Shown here piece by piece: positions 31,568 to 40,377 of a stretch of 64,000 bases of DNA (the stretch's first letter is position 1; each line of letters starts with the position of its first letter). Both the position numbers and the translations under genes were made by a program. The notes under the pieces were generated by a model. That model was not told where the DNA came from and ran no database searches. It saw only the letters and a program-made list of their open reading frames with translations. The stretch covers positions 1 through 64,000 of the forward strand of contig NZ_CXSU01000001.1 of the NCBI RefSeq assembly GCF_001403795.1, written 5' to 3'. Source of the stretch: Jannaschia donghaensis. Lineage in GTDB: Bacteria; Pseudomonadota; Alphaproteobacteria; Rhodobacterales; Rhodobacteraceae.

Positions 31568-32484
31568 AGCCGGGCCTTGGCCATCATCATATGCACCCCC
31601 TTTTCGCGGTTCACCGTCTGAGTGATGCGCAGATCGCCGGCCAGCGAGCAGAGCATGTAGGCCTGTTCGCGCGTCAGATCGGTCTTGCCGACAATAAGCG
31701 TAATCATGTTGCGCGTGGCGATCTGTGCGCAGATGTCGAGCGACGGATCGGTGGCCAACGTGATCCAATGCGTCGGCGTTTCCGCGACGATCATCGCAGC
31801 CATATCGTCGCGCAGCGTCAGGCGGAAACGCCCCTCCAGCGCGGTTTCGATCGCCGTGACATTGACCTCTCCGTCACCTTGGCACCCATGGCCATCCCCG
31901 ACCGAGAAGAGCGCGCCGCCGGTATGGATCGGCAGGTAGAGCGTGGTCCCCGCCACCAGTTCCTTACAGTCGAGGTTGCCGCCGTGGCCCCTCGGCTCGA
32001 TGGTGGAGATGCGGCCCCAGGCGGGCGGGGGCGCGACGCCCATGACGCCGAAAAACGGGGCCAGCGGCAGGTCGTCACCCCAAGGCATCCGCGCGGTCAT
32101 GGCGTCCGCATCGAGTGGGATGGTGACATGGGTCAGTTGGTCGAAATCATGGGGCAGGGTGCCCACAAGCGGGCGGCTGACGTTATAGCCCCAATCCTGG
32201 CGCAAGGCGACGTCGAGGATGTCGATCTGCAGGACCTGACCGGGTGTCGCGCCGGTGACGGCGACAGGGCCAGTCAGGATGTGACCGGGCATCGCGGGGA
32301 CACCGCCGGCATGGATCGCGTGGAGTTCGGGCGGCACATGGAAACCGTCGCCAGGCAGGACCTGCGGCGTGCCCGAAACGGTGCGGATGGTGATCTCGTC
32401 GCCGCTGGAGATCGTCGCGATGGGTGGCTGGGTCGCGTCGAAAAAGCCCCAGTGAACGGTGTCAGGTGCGGCGTCCAGAATCAT
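31564..32484 (-). CDS. Acetamidase/formamidase family protein
   Basis: A 306-residue member of the FmdA/AmdA family, metal-dependent hydrolases that release ammonia from short-chain amides. Conserved features include the HIHAGGVPAMPGH-like segment (residues about 70), GNLDCKELVAGTTLYLPIH and SVGDGHGCQGDGEV. Last gene of the long minus-strand operon that starts with dppD; its start overlaps the M20 hydrolase stop. The substrate is likely an amide or N-acyl breakdown product from the enzymes encoded before it. Confidence 0.87.
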   Translation of the reverse strand: MILDAAPDTVHWGFFDATQPPIATISSGDEITIRTVSGTPQVLPGDGFHVPPELHAIHAGGVPAMPGHILTGPVAVTGATPGQVLQIDILDVALRQDWGYNVSRPLVGTLPHDFDQLTHVTIPLDADAMTARMPWGDDLPLAPFFGVMGVAPPPAWGRISTIEPRGHGGNLDCKELVAGTTLYLPIHTGGALFSVGDGHGCQGDGEVNVTAIETALEGRFRLTLRDDMAAMIVAETPTHWITLATDPSLDICAQIATRNMITLIVGKTDLTREQAYMLCSLAGDLRITQTVNREKGVHMMMAKARL

Positions 32485-33665
32485 GCCGACAGTCTCTGTT
32501 CGGCCAGTTCGACCCACCACGAACACCCCGTGGCGATGATGTCGTCGTTGAAGTCGTATTCCGGGTGATGCAGCCCCGCGCTCGGCCCGTTGCCGACCTG
32601 GATGTAGGCGCCGGGGCAGGCTTGGAGCATGTAGGCGAAATCTTCGCCGCCCGTGGTGCGGGGCGCGTCGGTGTTCACGTCGCCCGCCACCGCGCGGGCC
32701 GCCTGTGCGGCGTGGTCGGTCTCTGTCTTCTGGTTGACCATGACGGGGTAGGGGGCTTCGTCGAAGACGAAATCGGCCGTGGCCCCATAGGCGGCGGCGG
32801 TCATGTCGATGATGCGATTGATATCGTCGATCGCCTTTTCACGGGTCGCGGCGTCGAAGCTGCGGATGGTTCCGCGCAAGGTCGCGGCGTCCGGAATGAC
32901 GTTGAAAGCGTCGCTATCGGTGCGGAACGCGGTGACCGACACAACCAGCGGGTGTTGCGGGTCGGCGTTGCGGCTGACCACGGATTGCAACGCGACGACG
33001 ATGGCGGAGGCCGTCAGCGTGGTGTCGACGGTGTTGTGGGGCCGCGCGGCGTGGCCCCCGCGGCCCCGCACCTCGATCCGGAAGCTGTCGACGGCGGCAT
33101 AGAAGGGACCGGACCGGATGGCGAAGGTGCCGGCGGGCAGCAGGGGCGAATTGTGCATGCCATAGATTTCGTCGATGCCGAAGCGGTCGATCAGACCGTC
33201 CTGCACCATGGCTTCGGCCCCGGCGCCGCCCTCTTCGGCCGGTTGAAAGATAACGGCGACGGTTCCGGCGAAATTGCGGGTCTCGGCCAGGTATTTTGCC
33301 GCCCCCAGCAGCATCGCGGTATGCCCGTCGTGGCCGCAGGCATGCATCTTGCCGGGTGTGGTGCTGGCGTGTGCCGCCCCCGTCGCCTCCAGGATGGGCA
33401 GGGCATCCATATCGGCGCGCAAACCGATGGTTTTTCTGGGTACAGAGCCATCGGAACCCGCTGACCCGCGCCCGTGGATCAGCGCCACGACGCCGGTGCG
33501 ACCGACACCCTCCACCACGTCATCACAGCCGAACTCACGCAGTCTTTCGGCGACGATTCGGGCCGTGCGGTGGACGTCGTATTGCAGCTCCGGGTGCATG
33601 TGCAGGTCGCGGCGCCATTGAGTGATTTCCGGCAGCAGGTCTGCGAAACGGTTGCGGATGGGCAT
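32481..33665 (-). CDS. M20-family amidohydrolase (hippurate hydrolase-like)
   Basis: A 394-residue metallopeptidase-family amidohydrolase. Metal ligands are visible in HACGHDGHT, EEGGAGAEAM and DAPRTTGGEDFAY, and the dimerisation domain contains GRGGHAARPHNTVD. Family members split N-acyl amino acids such as hippurate or N-acetyl-amino acids. It sits between an amidase and an acetamidase gene, so the operon seems to dismantle amide-linked nitrogen compounds stepwise. Confidence 0.9.
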   Translation of the reverse strand: MPIRNRFADLLPEITQWRRDLHMHPELQYDVHRTARIVAERLREFGCDDVVEGVGRTGVVALIHGRGSAGSDGSVPRKTIGLRADMDALPILEATGAAHASTTPGKMHACGHDGHTAMLLGAAKYLAETRNFAGTVAVIFQPAEEGGAGAEAMVQDGLIDRFGIDEIYGMHNSPLLPAGTFAIRSGPFYAAVDSFRIEVRGRGGHAARPHNTVDTTLTASAIVVALQSVVSRNADPQHPLVVSVTAFRTDSDAFNVIPDAATLRGTIRSFDAATREKAIDDINRIIDMTAAAYGATADFVFDEAPYPVMVNQKTETDHAAQAARAVAGDVNTDAPRTTGGEDFAYMLQACPGAYIQVGNGPSAGLHHPEYDFNDDIIATGCSWWVELAEQRLSA

Positions 33666-33666
33666 G

Positions 33667-35286
33667 TCAGATCTCCGGTCGGATGGTGTGGACGTCGAAG
33701 GCGGACTCCAGCGCGCGACCCACGGACAGCATCGGCCCTTCGTCGAACAGGTTCCCCCACAGCGATATGCCGTGGGGCACACGGTGCGGGGGGCCGCCGG
33801 TGGGCAGGGGCGTGCCGCCGCCAAGCGCACCGGGGGAGCGGGTGGGTTGATCGCTGAACCCGTTGCGCAGGTGCAGACAAGGATGGCCGGTGAAGTTCGA
33901 TGCGATCAGCATGTCGGCGCCGCGCCACGGACCGATCAGCACGTCGATCCCGGTCATCAACTCGTCCATCGCCTGCATCGTGCGGTAGCGCAGGCGGTCA
34001 AGCTGCACGTGATCGACGGCCGACAGGAAGCGCGCCTTGCGAAAGGCGTTCGGCCAGGCGGGCGCGTCCTGCCACGTCAGCGTGTCGTCGCGCCCCGAAA
34101 GGGTCAGATCCTCGAACGCGGCGGCGGCTTCGGCAAACAGGACGTCGAGAAGGCTTTCGTAGGGCAGGGCGGGCAGGGACACCTCGATCGTCTCTAACCC
34201 CAGGGATTTCGCGGTTTCCAGGGCCGCACGGTCGGCATCGGTGGCCGCGCGCGCGAACGCATCGGGGATGTATCCGATCCGCAGGCCGTCAAGCGATGCC
34301 GTCGCATCCCAGTGGAACGGGGCGGCGATGCTGCCACGGTCCGACAGGTCGGGACCGTTGAGGACCGACAGGACAAGGCCGGTGTCGCCAACCGTTCGGC
34401 AGATCGGTCCGACTTTGTCGAGCGACCAGGCCAGCGGCATCGCGCCGGCCCGCGACACCCGCCCGAAGGTGGGGCGCAGGCCGGTCGTGCCGCAGCGTTC
34501 GGAGGGCGAGACGATGGAGCCGAGCGTCTCGGTCCCGATGGCGAAGGCGCACAGGCCCGCCGCCGTCGCACTGGCCGATCCGGCGGAGGAGCCCGACGCC
34601 CCCTCGCTGGTGTTCCACGGATTGCGCGTGCGCCCGCCGTACCACAGATCGCCGTAGGCCAGCGCGCCCAAGCTGGTCTTGCCCAAAAGGACCGCGCCCG
34701 CGCGGCGCAGCTTGCCCACGATGGCGGCGTCCGTGTCGGGCACCCGGTCGGCATAGGGCTCACCGCCCCAGCCGGTGACGATGCCGCGCGTGTCGAACAG
34801 GTCCTTCAGCCCGTAGGGCACCCCGTGAAGCGGGCCGAGCGAAATGCCCTGCAAGGTCAGCGCATCCATCGCGGCGGCTTCGGCGCGGGCGATGTCGGGG
34901 GTCACTGTGGCGAAGGCGTTGAGTTTGGGGTCCAGCACGGCGATGCGGTCGAGGTAGATCTCGACCAATCGCGCGGAGGTCAGCGCGCCGGTGCGGATCC
35001 AATGGGCCAGATGCGTGACCGGGGCGAAAGCGATATCGGTGTCGCCTTGGGGCAGGGGGGCCGTGACGGGCGGCAGGCGCAGCGCACCGCGCCCGTGGGG
35101 CATGGCGAAGCCGGGCAGGCGGGGGTCGAAGGTGCTGGCCGGGGGCGCATCGCCCAGATCGACGCCGCGCCGGATGCGGGCGCGGCGGATCTGATCCTCG
35201 AGATTGTCCAGCATCAGGGCGCGTTCGGCCTCGGTGTATTCGATGCCCATGATCGCTTCGGCGGCGGCGATATCGGCGGGGTTCAT
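33667..35286 (-). CDS. Amidase signature family hydrolase
   Basis: A 539-residue amidase. The Ser-cisSer-Lys triad is indicated by Lys in HGVPYGLKDLFDT and the glycine/serine-rich signature EGASGSSAGSASATAAG. It carries an N-terminal extension of about 85 residues (IMGIEYTEAERALMLDNLED) typical of a branch found with peptide transporters in Rhodobacterales. The start overlaps the GntR regulator stop by four bases. The exact amide substrate is unknown. Confidence 0.9.
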   Translation of the reverse strand: MNPADIAAAEAIMGIEYTEAERALMLDNLEDQIRRARIRRGVDLGDAPPASTFDPRLPGFAMPHGRGALRLPPVTAPLPQGDTDIAFAPVTHLAHWIRTGALTSARLVEIYLDRIAVLDPKLNAFATVTPDIARAEAAAMDALTLQGISLGPLHGVPYGLKDLFDTRGIVTGWGGEPYADRVPDTDAAIVGKLRRAGAVLLGKTSLGALAYGDLWYGGRTRNPWNTSEGASGSSAGSASATAAGLCAFAIGTETLGSIVSPSERCGTTGLRPTFGRVSRAGAMPLAWSLDKVGPICRTVGDTGLVLSVLNGPDLSDRGSIAAPFHWDATASLDGLRIGYIPDAFARAATDADRAALETAKSLGLETIEVSLPALPYESLLDVLFAEAAAAFEDLTLSGRDDTLTWQDAPAWPNAFRKARFLSAVDHVQLDRLRYRTMQAMDELMTGIDVLIGPWRGADMLIASNFTGHPCLHLRNGFSDQPTRSPGALGGGTPLPTGGPPHRVPHGISLWGNLFDEGPMLSVGRALESAFDVHTIRPEI

Positions 35287-35966
35287 TCCCCCGCCTCCCT
35301 CAGTCCATCGGCGAATTCGACCTTGAGGGCGGCGAACCGGGCCGACAGGTGGTCGTGCATCGCCTGTCGCGCCGCAGCCGGGTTGCGGGCGGCGATCGCG
35401 TCGATCAGCACCTCATGTTCGGACTGCGGCACGGCAAGGGTGGTGCGTGCGCGGGCCTTGGCGCGGACCTGCACCCAGTCCGGGTTGGAGCGGATACGGT
35501 CGAGCAAGGCAAAGGCCGTGAGCAGGGGTCTATTGCGGGCGCATTGCGCGATCAGCCGGTGCAGCGCCCCGTCCCAAAGCTCGATCGTCTGGGCGTCCGC
35601 GGCGACCTGCCGGTGGGCCAGCGTGCGCAGGCGGGCGATTTCGGCGTCGGTCATGCGGGTGGCGCAGAGCGCGGCGAGTTCCGGCTCGATGCACAGCCGT
35701 GCCTCCATCACCTGAATGGGGTCCGTCTCTCCGGCGATGCGGGCGGCCAAGTCGCCGGTCGGGTCCTCCGGCTGGCCTGCGAAGGTGCCGCTGCCCTGTT
35801 TGCGCCAAACCAGTCCCTCGACCTCCAGCTCGTCCAGGGCCTGGCGGATCAGGCGGCGCGAGGTGTCGAAAGTTTCCGCCAGCGCGCGTTCGGTGGGCAA
35901 CCGGCCATCGACGGGCAGATCGGCCTCGATCAATCTCATCAGGCGATGTTTGAGCGGCTGCGTCAT
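35283..35966 (-). CDS. GntR-family (FadR-like) transcriptional regulator
   Basis: A 227-residue regulator with an N-terminal winged helix (about residues 8-70; LPTERALAETFDTSRRLIRQ) and an all-helical FCD ligand domain (about 85-215) with histidines (ALHRLIAQ, MHDHLSARF) that may bind a metal and a carboxylate ligand. Its place inside the operon, with four-base overlaps on both sides, suggests it controls the whole peptide/amide operon in response to an internal metabolite. Confidence 0.9.
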   Translation of the reverse strand: MTQPLKHRLMRLIEADLPVDGRLPTERALAETFDTSRRLIRQALDELEVEGLVWRKQGSGTFAGQPEDPTGDLAARIAGETDPIQVMEARLCIEPELAALCATRMTDAEIARLRTLAHRQVAADAQTIELWDGALHRLIAQCARNRPLLTAFALLDRIRSNPDWVQVRAKARARTTLAVPQSEHEVLIDAIAARNPAAARQAMHDHLSARFAALKVEFADGLREAGE

Positions 35967-36697
35967 GAATCCGTGGCATGCGATTGGCTGGGCTGGCCCA
36001 AGGCTATGCGCCGGGCGTCGGCTTGGGCAATGGCGGCGTCGATGTGGTCCCGTGTCGGGCTGCCGGAAAAAGTAGCGCGGGTCGGCATTCCGGTGGTGAA
36101 ATGGACGTAGCGTTCCTGTGCGACCTGCCACAGACGGTCGAGTTCGCCCAGCGGGTCGGCGTGATCGTCGGCGCGCAAGGACAACCAGGGGTGATCTTCG
36201 CCCCGGTGAATGGTCAGGCCCGCCGCCTGTCGCCCGCGTTTGTCGCCGCCAGCGGCTTCCCCGGCGCGCATTGCGGAAATCAATCTGGCAGCAAGGGGTC
36301 CGGTGCTGTCGGCAAAGGTTCGGGACGTCGCCTCGATCACCTGCGGCCCGGCCAGCATGTTGCCCGCAACCGAATGGTCGTCCGCGATCAAATGGCCGCA
36401 CCAGTCGGTGCACTCGGCCCCGGTGTGGGCGGCAAACCGGCCCGAAGCATCCAGCATATGCGCCTGTCGGATCGCCTGCCCGGCGTCGCGGGACACGAGG
36501 TCGGCCAAGACGGTTTCGGCGGGTTCGGTTTCAAGTCGGACGCGGCCTTCGGTGCCCCAAATCGGGTTGCAGAACGCCTGGCTGGCGACAGCCGTGCGCG
36601 CGCCGACATATGGCACCACAGCCCCGCATGCGAAAAAGCGGGACGCCACGATTAGGCCGATATCGTCCCCGTCGCGCGCAATCAGAGACCAGGTCAT
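35963..36697 (-). CDS. DUF1028 family putative Ntn-hydrolase
   Basis: A 244-residue DUF1028 protein. The family has an N-terminal-nucleophile hydrolase-like fold; characteristic stretches are MTWSLIARDGDDIGLIVASR, GGVVPYV-like GAVVPYVGARTAVASQA, and CTDWCGHLIADDHSVAGNML. Function is not established, but the gene repeatedly travels with gamma-glutamyltransferase and peptide-transport genes, as here, which hints at hydrolysis of an amide or peptide. Confidence 0.85.
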   Translation of the reverse strand: MTWSLIARDGDDIGLIVASRFFACGAVVPYVGARTAVASQAFCNPIWGTEGRVRLETEPAETVLADLVSRDAGQAIRQAHMLDASGRFAAHTGAECTDWCGHLIADDHSVAGNMLAGPQVIEATSRTFADSTGPLAARLISAMRAGEAAGGDKRGRQAAGLTIHRGEDHPWLSLRADDHADPLGELDRLWQVAQERYVHFTTGMPTRATFSGSPTRDHIDAAIAQADARRIALGQPSQSHATDS

Positions 36698-38481
36698 CTG
36701 CCCACCGCATAGGCCTGCATCAGACGGGGGGTCGCGGCGGCGCGTAGGGTTCCATCGGCGTCGCGCAGGGCGGCGGTCAGCCGTCCGACGGACCACGGCT
36801 CGGCCACGTGGACGATGTGACCGCGGGCGCGCAGGTCGGCGATGACGGCGTCGCCGAAATTCGGCTCGATCATCATTTCGCCGGGCTTGGCCTCCCGCGG
36901 ATAGAACGACCCTTGGAAATGCATCGAATGGAACAGCGGCGCATCCATCCCCGCCTGCAGGTCAAGGCCGTGGTGGACGAAGCGCAGGAACCAGATCAAT
37001 TGCCACTGATCCTGCTGATCGCCGCCCGGTGTGCCGAAGACCATGCGGCGCCCATCGGTGTGGATGGCGAGCGTGGGCGTCAGGGTCGTGCGGGGGCGCC
37101 GTCCGGGGGCCAGCGTCGTGGGCAACCCGTCTTCCAGCCAGAACATCTGCGCGCGGGAATTCAGCGGGAAGCCCAGGCCGGGGATCACCGGGTTCGATTG
37201 CAACCAGCCGCCCGAGGGGGTGGCGGCGACCATGTTGCCGGCGGCGTCGATGATGTCGAGGTGAACGGTATCGCCGCGCTTTTCCGTCAGATGCGCCATC
37301 GTCGGTTCCTGGGGTGCTGCGTGGGCGGCCCCGAAATCGCGGGCAGCGCGGGCGATGTAGGCGTCGGCCAAGTGATCGTGACCGGCACCACGCCCGGGCC
37401 GCTGTTCGGTGCTGGCGGTCGCGTGGATCAGTTCGGCGCGGTCGGCGTTGTAGCCGTCCGACAGAAGATGCTCCATCGGGATGTCGGAGTGCAGCGGGTC
37501 GCCGTAATAGGCTTCGCGGTCGGCATAGGCGAGTTTCATAGCCTCGATGACGGTATGGACGAAATCGGCGCCCATCGGGTCCATCGCGGCAAGGTCGTGG
37601 TGTTTCAGGATCGCCAGCGCCTGCAAAAGGACGGGGCCCTGCGACCACGGCCCGGTCTTATGCACGGTCCAGCCGTGGTACTCGTAGGAGAGGCTGGGCT
37701 CATAGGTGGCGGACCAGCCCGCCATGTCGGATTTGGTCAGGACGCCTTTGTGCTTCGCCTCCGAGACGTCCATGACCTCGGCGTGGGCAAGGTAGGTTTC
37801 GATCGCGTCGGCGACGAAGCCGTCGGACCATTCCGCGCGGGCCGCATCGATCTGCGCCACGCGGTCGTCGCCGGCGGCTTCGCCCGCCTTGACAAGTCGT
37901 TCGTAGGTGCGCGCCAGATCCGGGTTTTTGAACAGCGAATGGGGTTCAGGGGCATGGCCGCCCGGTGTCCAGACGTCGGCCGAGGTGGGCCAGTGTTCGG
38001 CGAAATATTCGGCCAGTCCGGCGATCTGGTTCGCAACGCGCGGCAGGACGGGATGGCCATCGCGGGCGTAGCCGATGGCGGGGGCCAGCACGTCGCGCAG
38101 TGACATCGTGCCGTGATCGCGCAGCATCAGCATCCAGCCGTCGAAGGCGCCGGGAATGACGGTGGCCAGCAGGCCCGAGCCGGGGATGAGCTTCAGGTCC
38201 TGGGCGCGGTAATGGTCGAGTGTGGCACCGGCGGGGGCGGGGGCTTGGGCGCACAGAACCTGCACATCTTCGCCCGGCTTCTGGAAGATCGCGGGCATGT
38301 CGCCGGCGGGTCCGTTGAGATGCGGTTCCACGATCTGCAGCGTGATGGCGGTGGCGACAGCGGCGTCGAAGGCGTTGCCGCCCCGTTCCAAGATGCCCAT
38401 GCCGACGGCGCTGGCGATCCAATGGGTCGAGGTGACGACGCCGAAGGTTCCGCGGATTTCGGGACGTGTGGTGAAGGTCAT
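36694..38481 (-). CDS. Gamma-glutamyltransferase family protein
   Basis: A 595-residue GGT/cephalosporin-acylase family protein. The autoprocessing threonine is probably Thr405 in KRGDTVHLDIID, which would give large and small subunits of about 404 and 191 residues. The small-subunit motif TPSGGWLQ is present. It has no signal peptide, unlike periplasmic GGT, so it is probably cytoplasmic and acts on imported gamma-glutamyl or N-acyl compounds. It follows the permease genes and overlaps the DUF1028 gene. Confidence 0.9.
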   Translation of the reverse strand: MTFTTRPEIRGTFGVVTSTHWIASAVGMGILERGGNAFDAAVATAITLQIVEPHLNGPAGDMPAIFQKPGEDVQVLCAQAPAPAGATLDHYRAQDLKLIPGSGLLATVIPGAFDGWMLMLRDHGTMSLRDVLAPAIGYARDGHPVLPRVANQIAGLAEYFAEHWPTSADVWTPGGHAPEPHSLFKNPDLARTYERLVKAGEAAGDDRVAQIDAARAEWSDGFVADAIETYLAHAEVMDVSEAKHKGVLTKSDMAGWSATYEPSLSYEYHGWTVHKTGPWSQGPVLLQALAILKHHDLAAMDPMGADFVHTVIEAMKLAYADREAYYGDPLHSDIPMEHLLSDGYNADRAELIHATASTEQRPGRGAGHDHLADAYIARAARDFGAAHAAPQEPTMAHLTEKRGDTVHLDIIDAAGNMVAATPSGGWLQSNPVIPGLGFPLNSRAQMFWLEDGLPTTLAPGRRPRTTLTPTLAIHTDGRRMVFGTPGGDQQDQWQLIWFLRFVHHGLDLQAGMDAPLFHSMHFQGSFYPREAKPGEMMIEPNFGDAVIADLRARGHIVHVAEPWSVGRLTAALRDADGTLRAAATPRLMQAYAVGR

Positions 38482-38493
38482 TGGGTCGTCCCT

Positions 38494-39378
38494 TTAGTGT
38501 TCGCGGGGGTCGAGCGCATCGCGCAGCCCGTCGCCCAGAAGATTGAAGCCCAGCACCACGAGGAAGATCGAGATGCCTGGCCACATCGCCATCCACGGGG
38601 CCTGATTGAGGAAGTTCTTGGCGGTGTTCAGCATCGACCCCCACGACGGTGCCGGCGGCTGTTGCCCCAGCCCGAGAAACGACAGCGACGCCTCGGCGAT
38701 GATGGCGGTCGCGATGGTCAGCGTCGCCTGCACCAGAATCGGCGGCAGGACGTTGGGAAGGATGTAGCGCGACAGGATGAGGTGCGTGGGCAGGCCGATG
38801 GCGCGGGCCGAGTCGACGTAATCCTCGACCTTGATGTTGATGACCTGCCCGCGCGTCAGGCGGATGAACAGCGGCGTGGCCGAGATGCCGATGGCGATCA
38901 TCGCATTAGTAAGCGACGGCCCCAGGAACGCGGCCAGCGCGATGGCGAGGATGAGGAAGGGGGCGGCCAGCAGCGCCTCGGTGCAGCGCGAGATGATCGC
39001 GTCGATCCAACCGCCGAAATAGCCTGCGACCAGACCCAGCGGCACACCGACGGCGACGGCGATGCCCACGGAGATCACGCCCGCCAGCAGCGACGCCTGC
39101 GCCCCCCAGATCATGCGCGACAGGACATCGCGCCCAATCTCGTCGGTGCCCATCGGGTGCGCGGCGGACGGCGCCTTGCGCACCATCCCCCAGTCGGTCG
39201 CCGCCGGATCGGGGATCGGCAGGATCGGAGCGAGGAGGGCGACGGCGACGAAGAACACCACCAGGATGCCGCCCAGCATGGCGGACTTGTGGGCGCGAAA
39301 TTTCTTCCAGACGCGGTTTTCGGGGCGCGGCAGATCGTCGGCGACGGCCAGATCGGCATTGGTATTGGCGGCGACCAT
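38494..39378 (-). CDS. dppC: Peptide ABC transporter permease, DppC type
   Basis: A 294-residue permease with an N-terminal helix (about residues 32-52) and five more hydrophobic segments. The EAA loop reads DYVDSARAIGLPTHLILSRY. The partner permease DppB is encoded immediately before it with a one-base overlap (39378). The pair forms the channel for import of di- or oligopeptide-like substrates. Confidence 0.93.
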   Translation of the reverse strand: MVAANTNADLAVADDLPRPENRVWKKFRAHKSAMLGGILVVFFVAVALLAPILPIPDPAATDWGMVRKAPSAAHPMGTDEIGRDVLSRMIWGAQASLLAGVISVGIAVAVGVPLGLVAGYFGGWIDAIISRCTEALLAAPFLILAIALAAFLGPSLTNAMIAIGISATPLFIRLTRGQVINIKVEDYVDSARAIGLPTHLILSRYILPNVLPPILVQATLTIATAIIAEASLSFLGLGQQPPAPSWGSMLNTAKNFLNQAPWMAMWPGISIFLVVLGFNLLGDGLRDALDPREH

Positions 39379-40322
39379 CAGGCGGCCCTCAGACGGGGGT
39401 TGAGCAGGAAATAGGCCATGTCGGCCAACAGGTTCATCACGATGAAGCCGACGGCGGTGACCAGAACGATGCCCTGAACAACCGCGTAGTCGCGATTGAA
39501 CACCGCATCGACCACCAGCTTGCCGAAGCCGGGAATGGTGAAGATCTGTTCCGTCAGCACAGCCCCGGCAATCAGTTCGCCAAACAGAAGCGCGGTCAGT
39601 GTCACGATAGGGGTCAGCGCGTTGCGGAAGGCGTGTTTCAGGACGACCTTGCGTTCGGACAAGCCTTTGGCCCGGGCGGTGCGCACGTAGTCGGAGGTGA
39701 GGACGCCGAGCATGGCCGAGCGTGTGTGCCGCATCAGCGTCGCGGCCAGCGCGGTGCCCAAGACGAAAGCGGGCATCAGCATGGTCTTCATCGAGAGCCA
39801 GAAATCGTCGCCCGGCGGAACGTAGCCGGAGGCGGGGAGCAGTTGCCATTTCACCGACACCAGCAGGATCAGCATGATGCCCAGCCAGAAATTCGGGATC
39901 GACAGGCCGGACAGGGCCACGACGTTGGCGACGTAATCGGTGATGGTGCCCTTGCGATAGGCGCTCAGGATGCCCGCCGGGATGCCGATCAGAACCGCGA
40001 AGATCAGCGACATGAGCGCCAGTTGCAGTGTCACCGGCAACTTCTGCGCGATGAGTTCGGTGACGGGTTGGTTGGTGCGGAACGACGTGCCCAGATCGCC
40101 CTGCAACGCGTTGCCGACCCAGGTCAGGTATTGCACCGGGATCGGATCGTTCAGGCGGTATTTTTCGCGCAGGAATTCCAGAACCTCGGGGTCGCGCTCT
40201 TCGCCCGCCAGCACCAGCAAGGGATCGCCAGGCAGCAGTTTTTGCAACGCGAAGACGAAGACCGAGATCAGCAGGAGCGTCGGGATCGCGACGGCGACGC
40301 GGCGGAGGAAGAAGGCGAGCAT
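39378..40322 (-). CDS. dppB: Peptide ABC transporter permease, DppB type
   Basis: A 314-residue permease. The N-terminal MLAFFLRRVAVAIPTLLLIS and the EAA loop DYVRTARAKGLSERKVVLKH are typical of DppB/GsiC proteins. Six hydrophobic segments. Its start codon lies 55 bases after the binding-protein gene, and it overlaps dppC by one base. Confidence 0.93.
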   Translation of the reverse strand: MLAFFLRRVAVAIPTLLLISVFVFALQKLLPGDPLLVLAGEERDPEVLEFLREKYRLNDPIPVQYLTWVGNALQGDLGTSFRTNQPVTELIAQKLPVTLQLALMSLIFAVLIGIPAGILSAYRKGTITDYVANVVALSGLSIPNFWLGIMLILLVSVKWQLLPASGYVPPGDDFWLSMKTMLMPAFVLGTALAATLMRHTRSAMLGVLTSDYVRTARAKGLSERKVVLKHAFRNALTPIVTLTALLFGELIAGAVLTEQIFTIPGFGKLVVDAVFNRDYAVVQGIVLVTAVGFIVMNLLADMAYFLLNPRLRAA

Positions 40323-40377
40323 TGTGGGGCTTTCGCGTTGGGGTGGTCCGCCCCGGACGGGACGGACCGATGGCGCA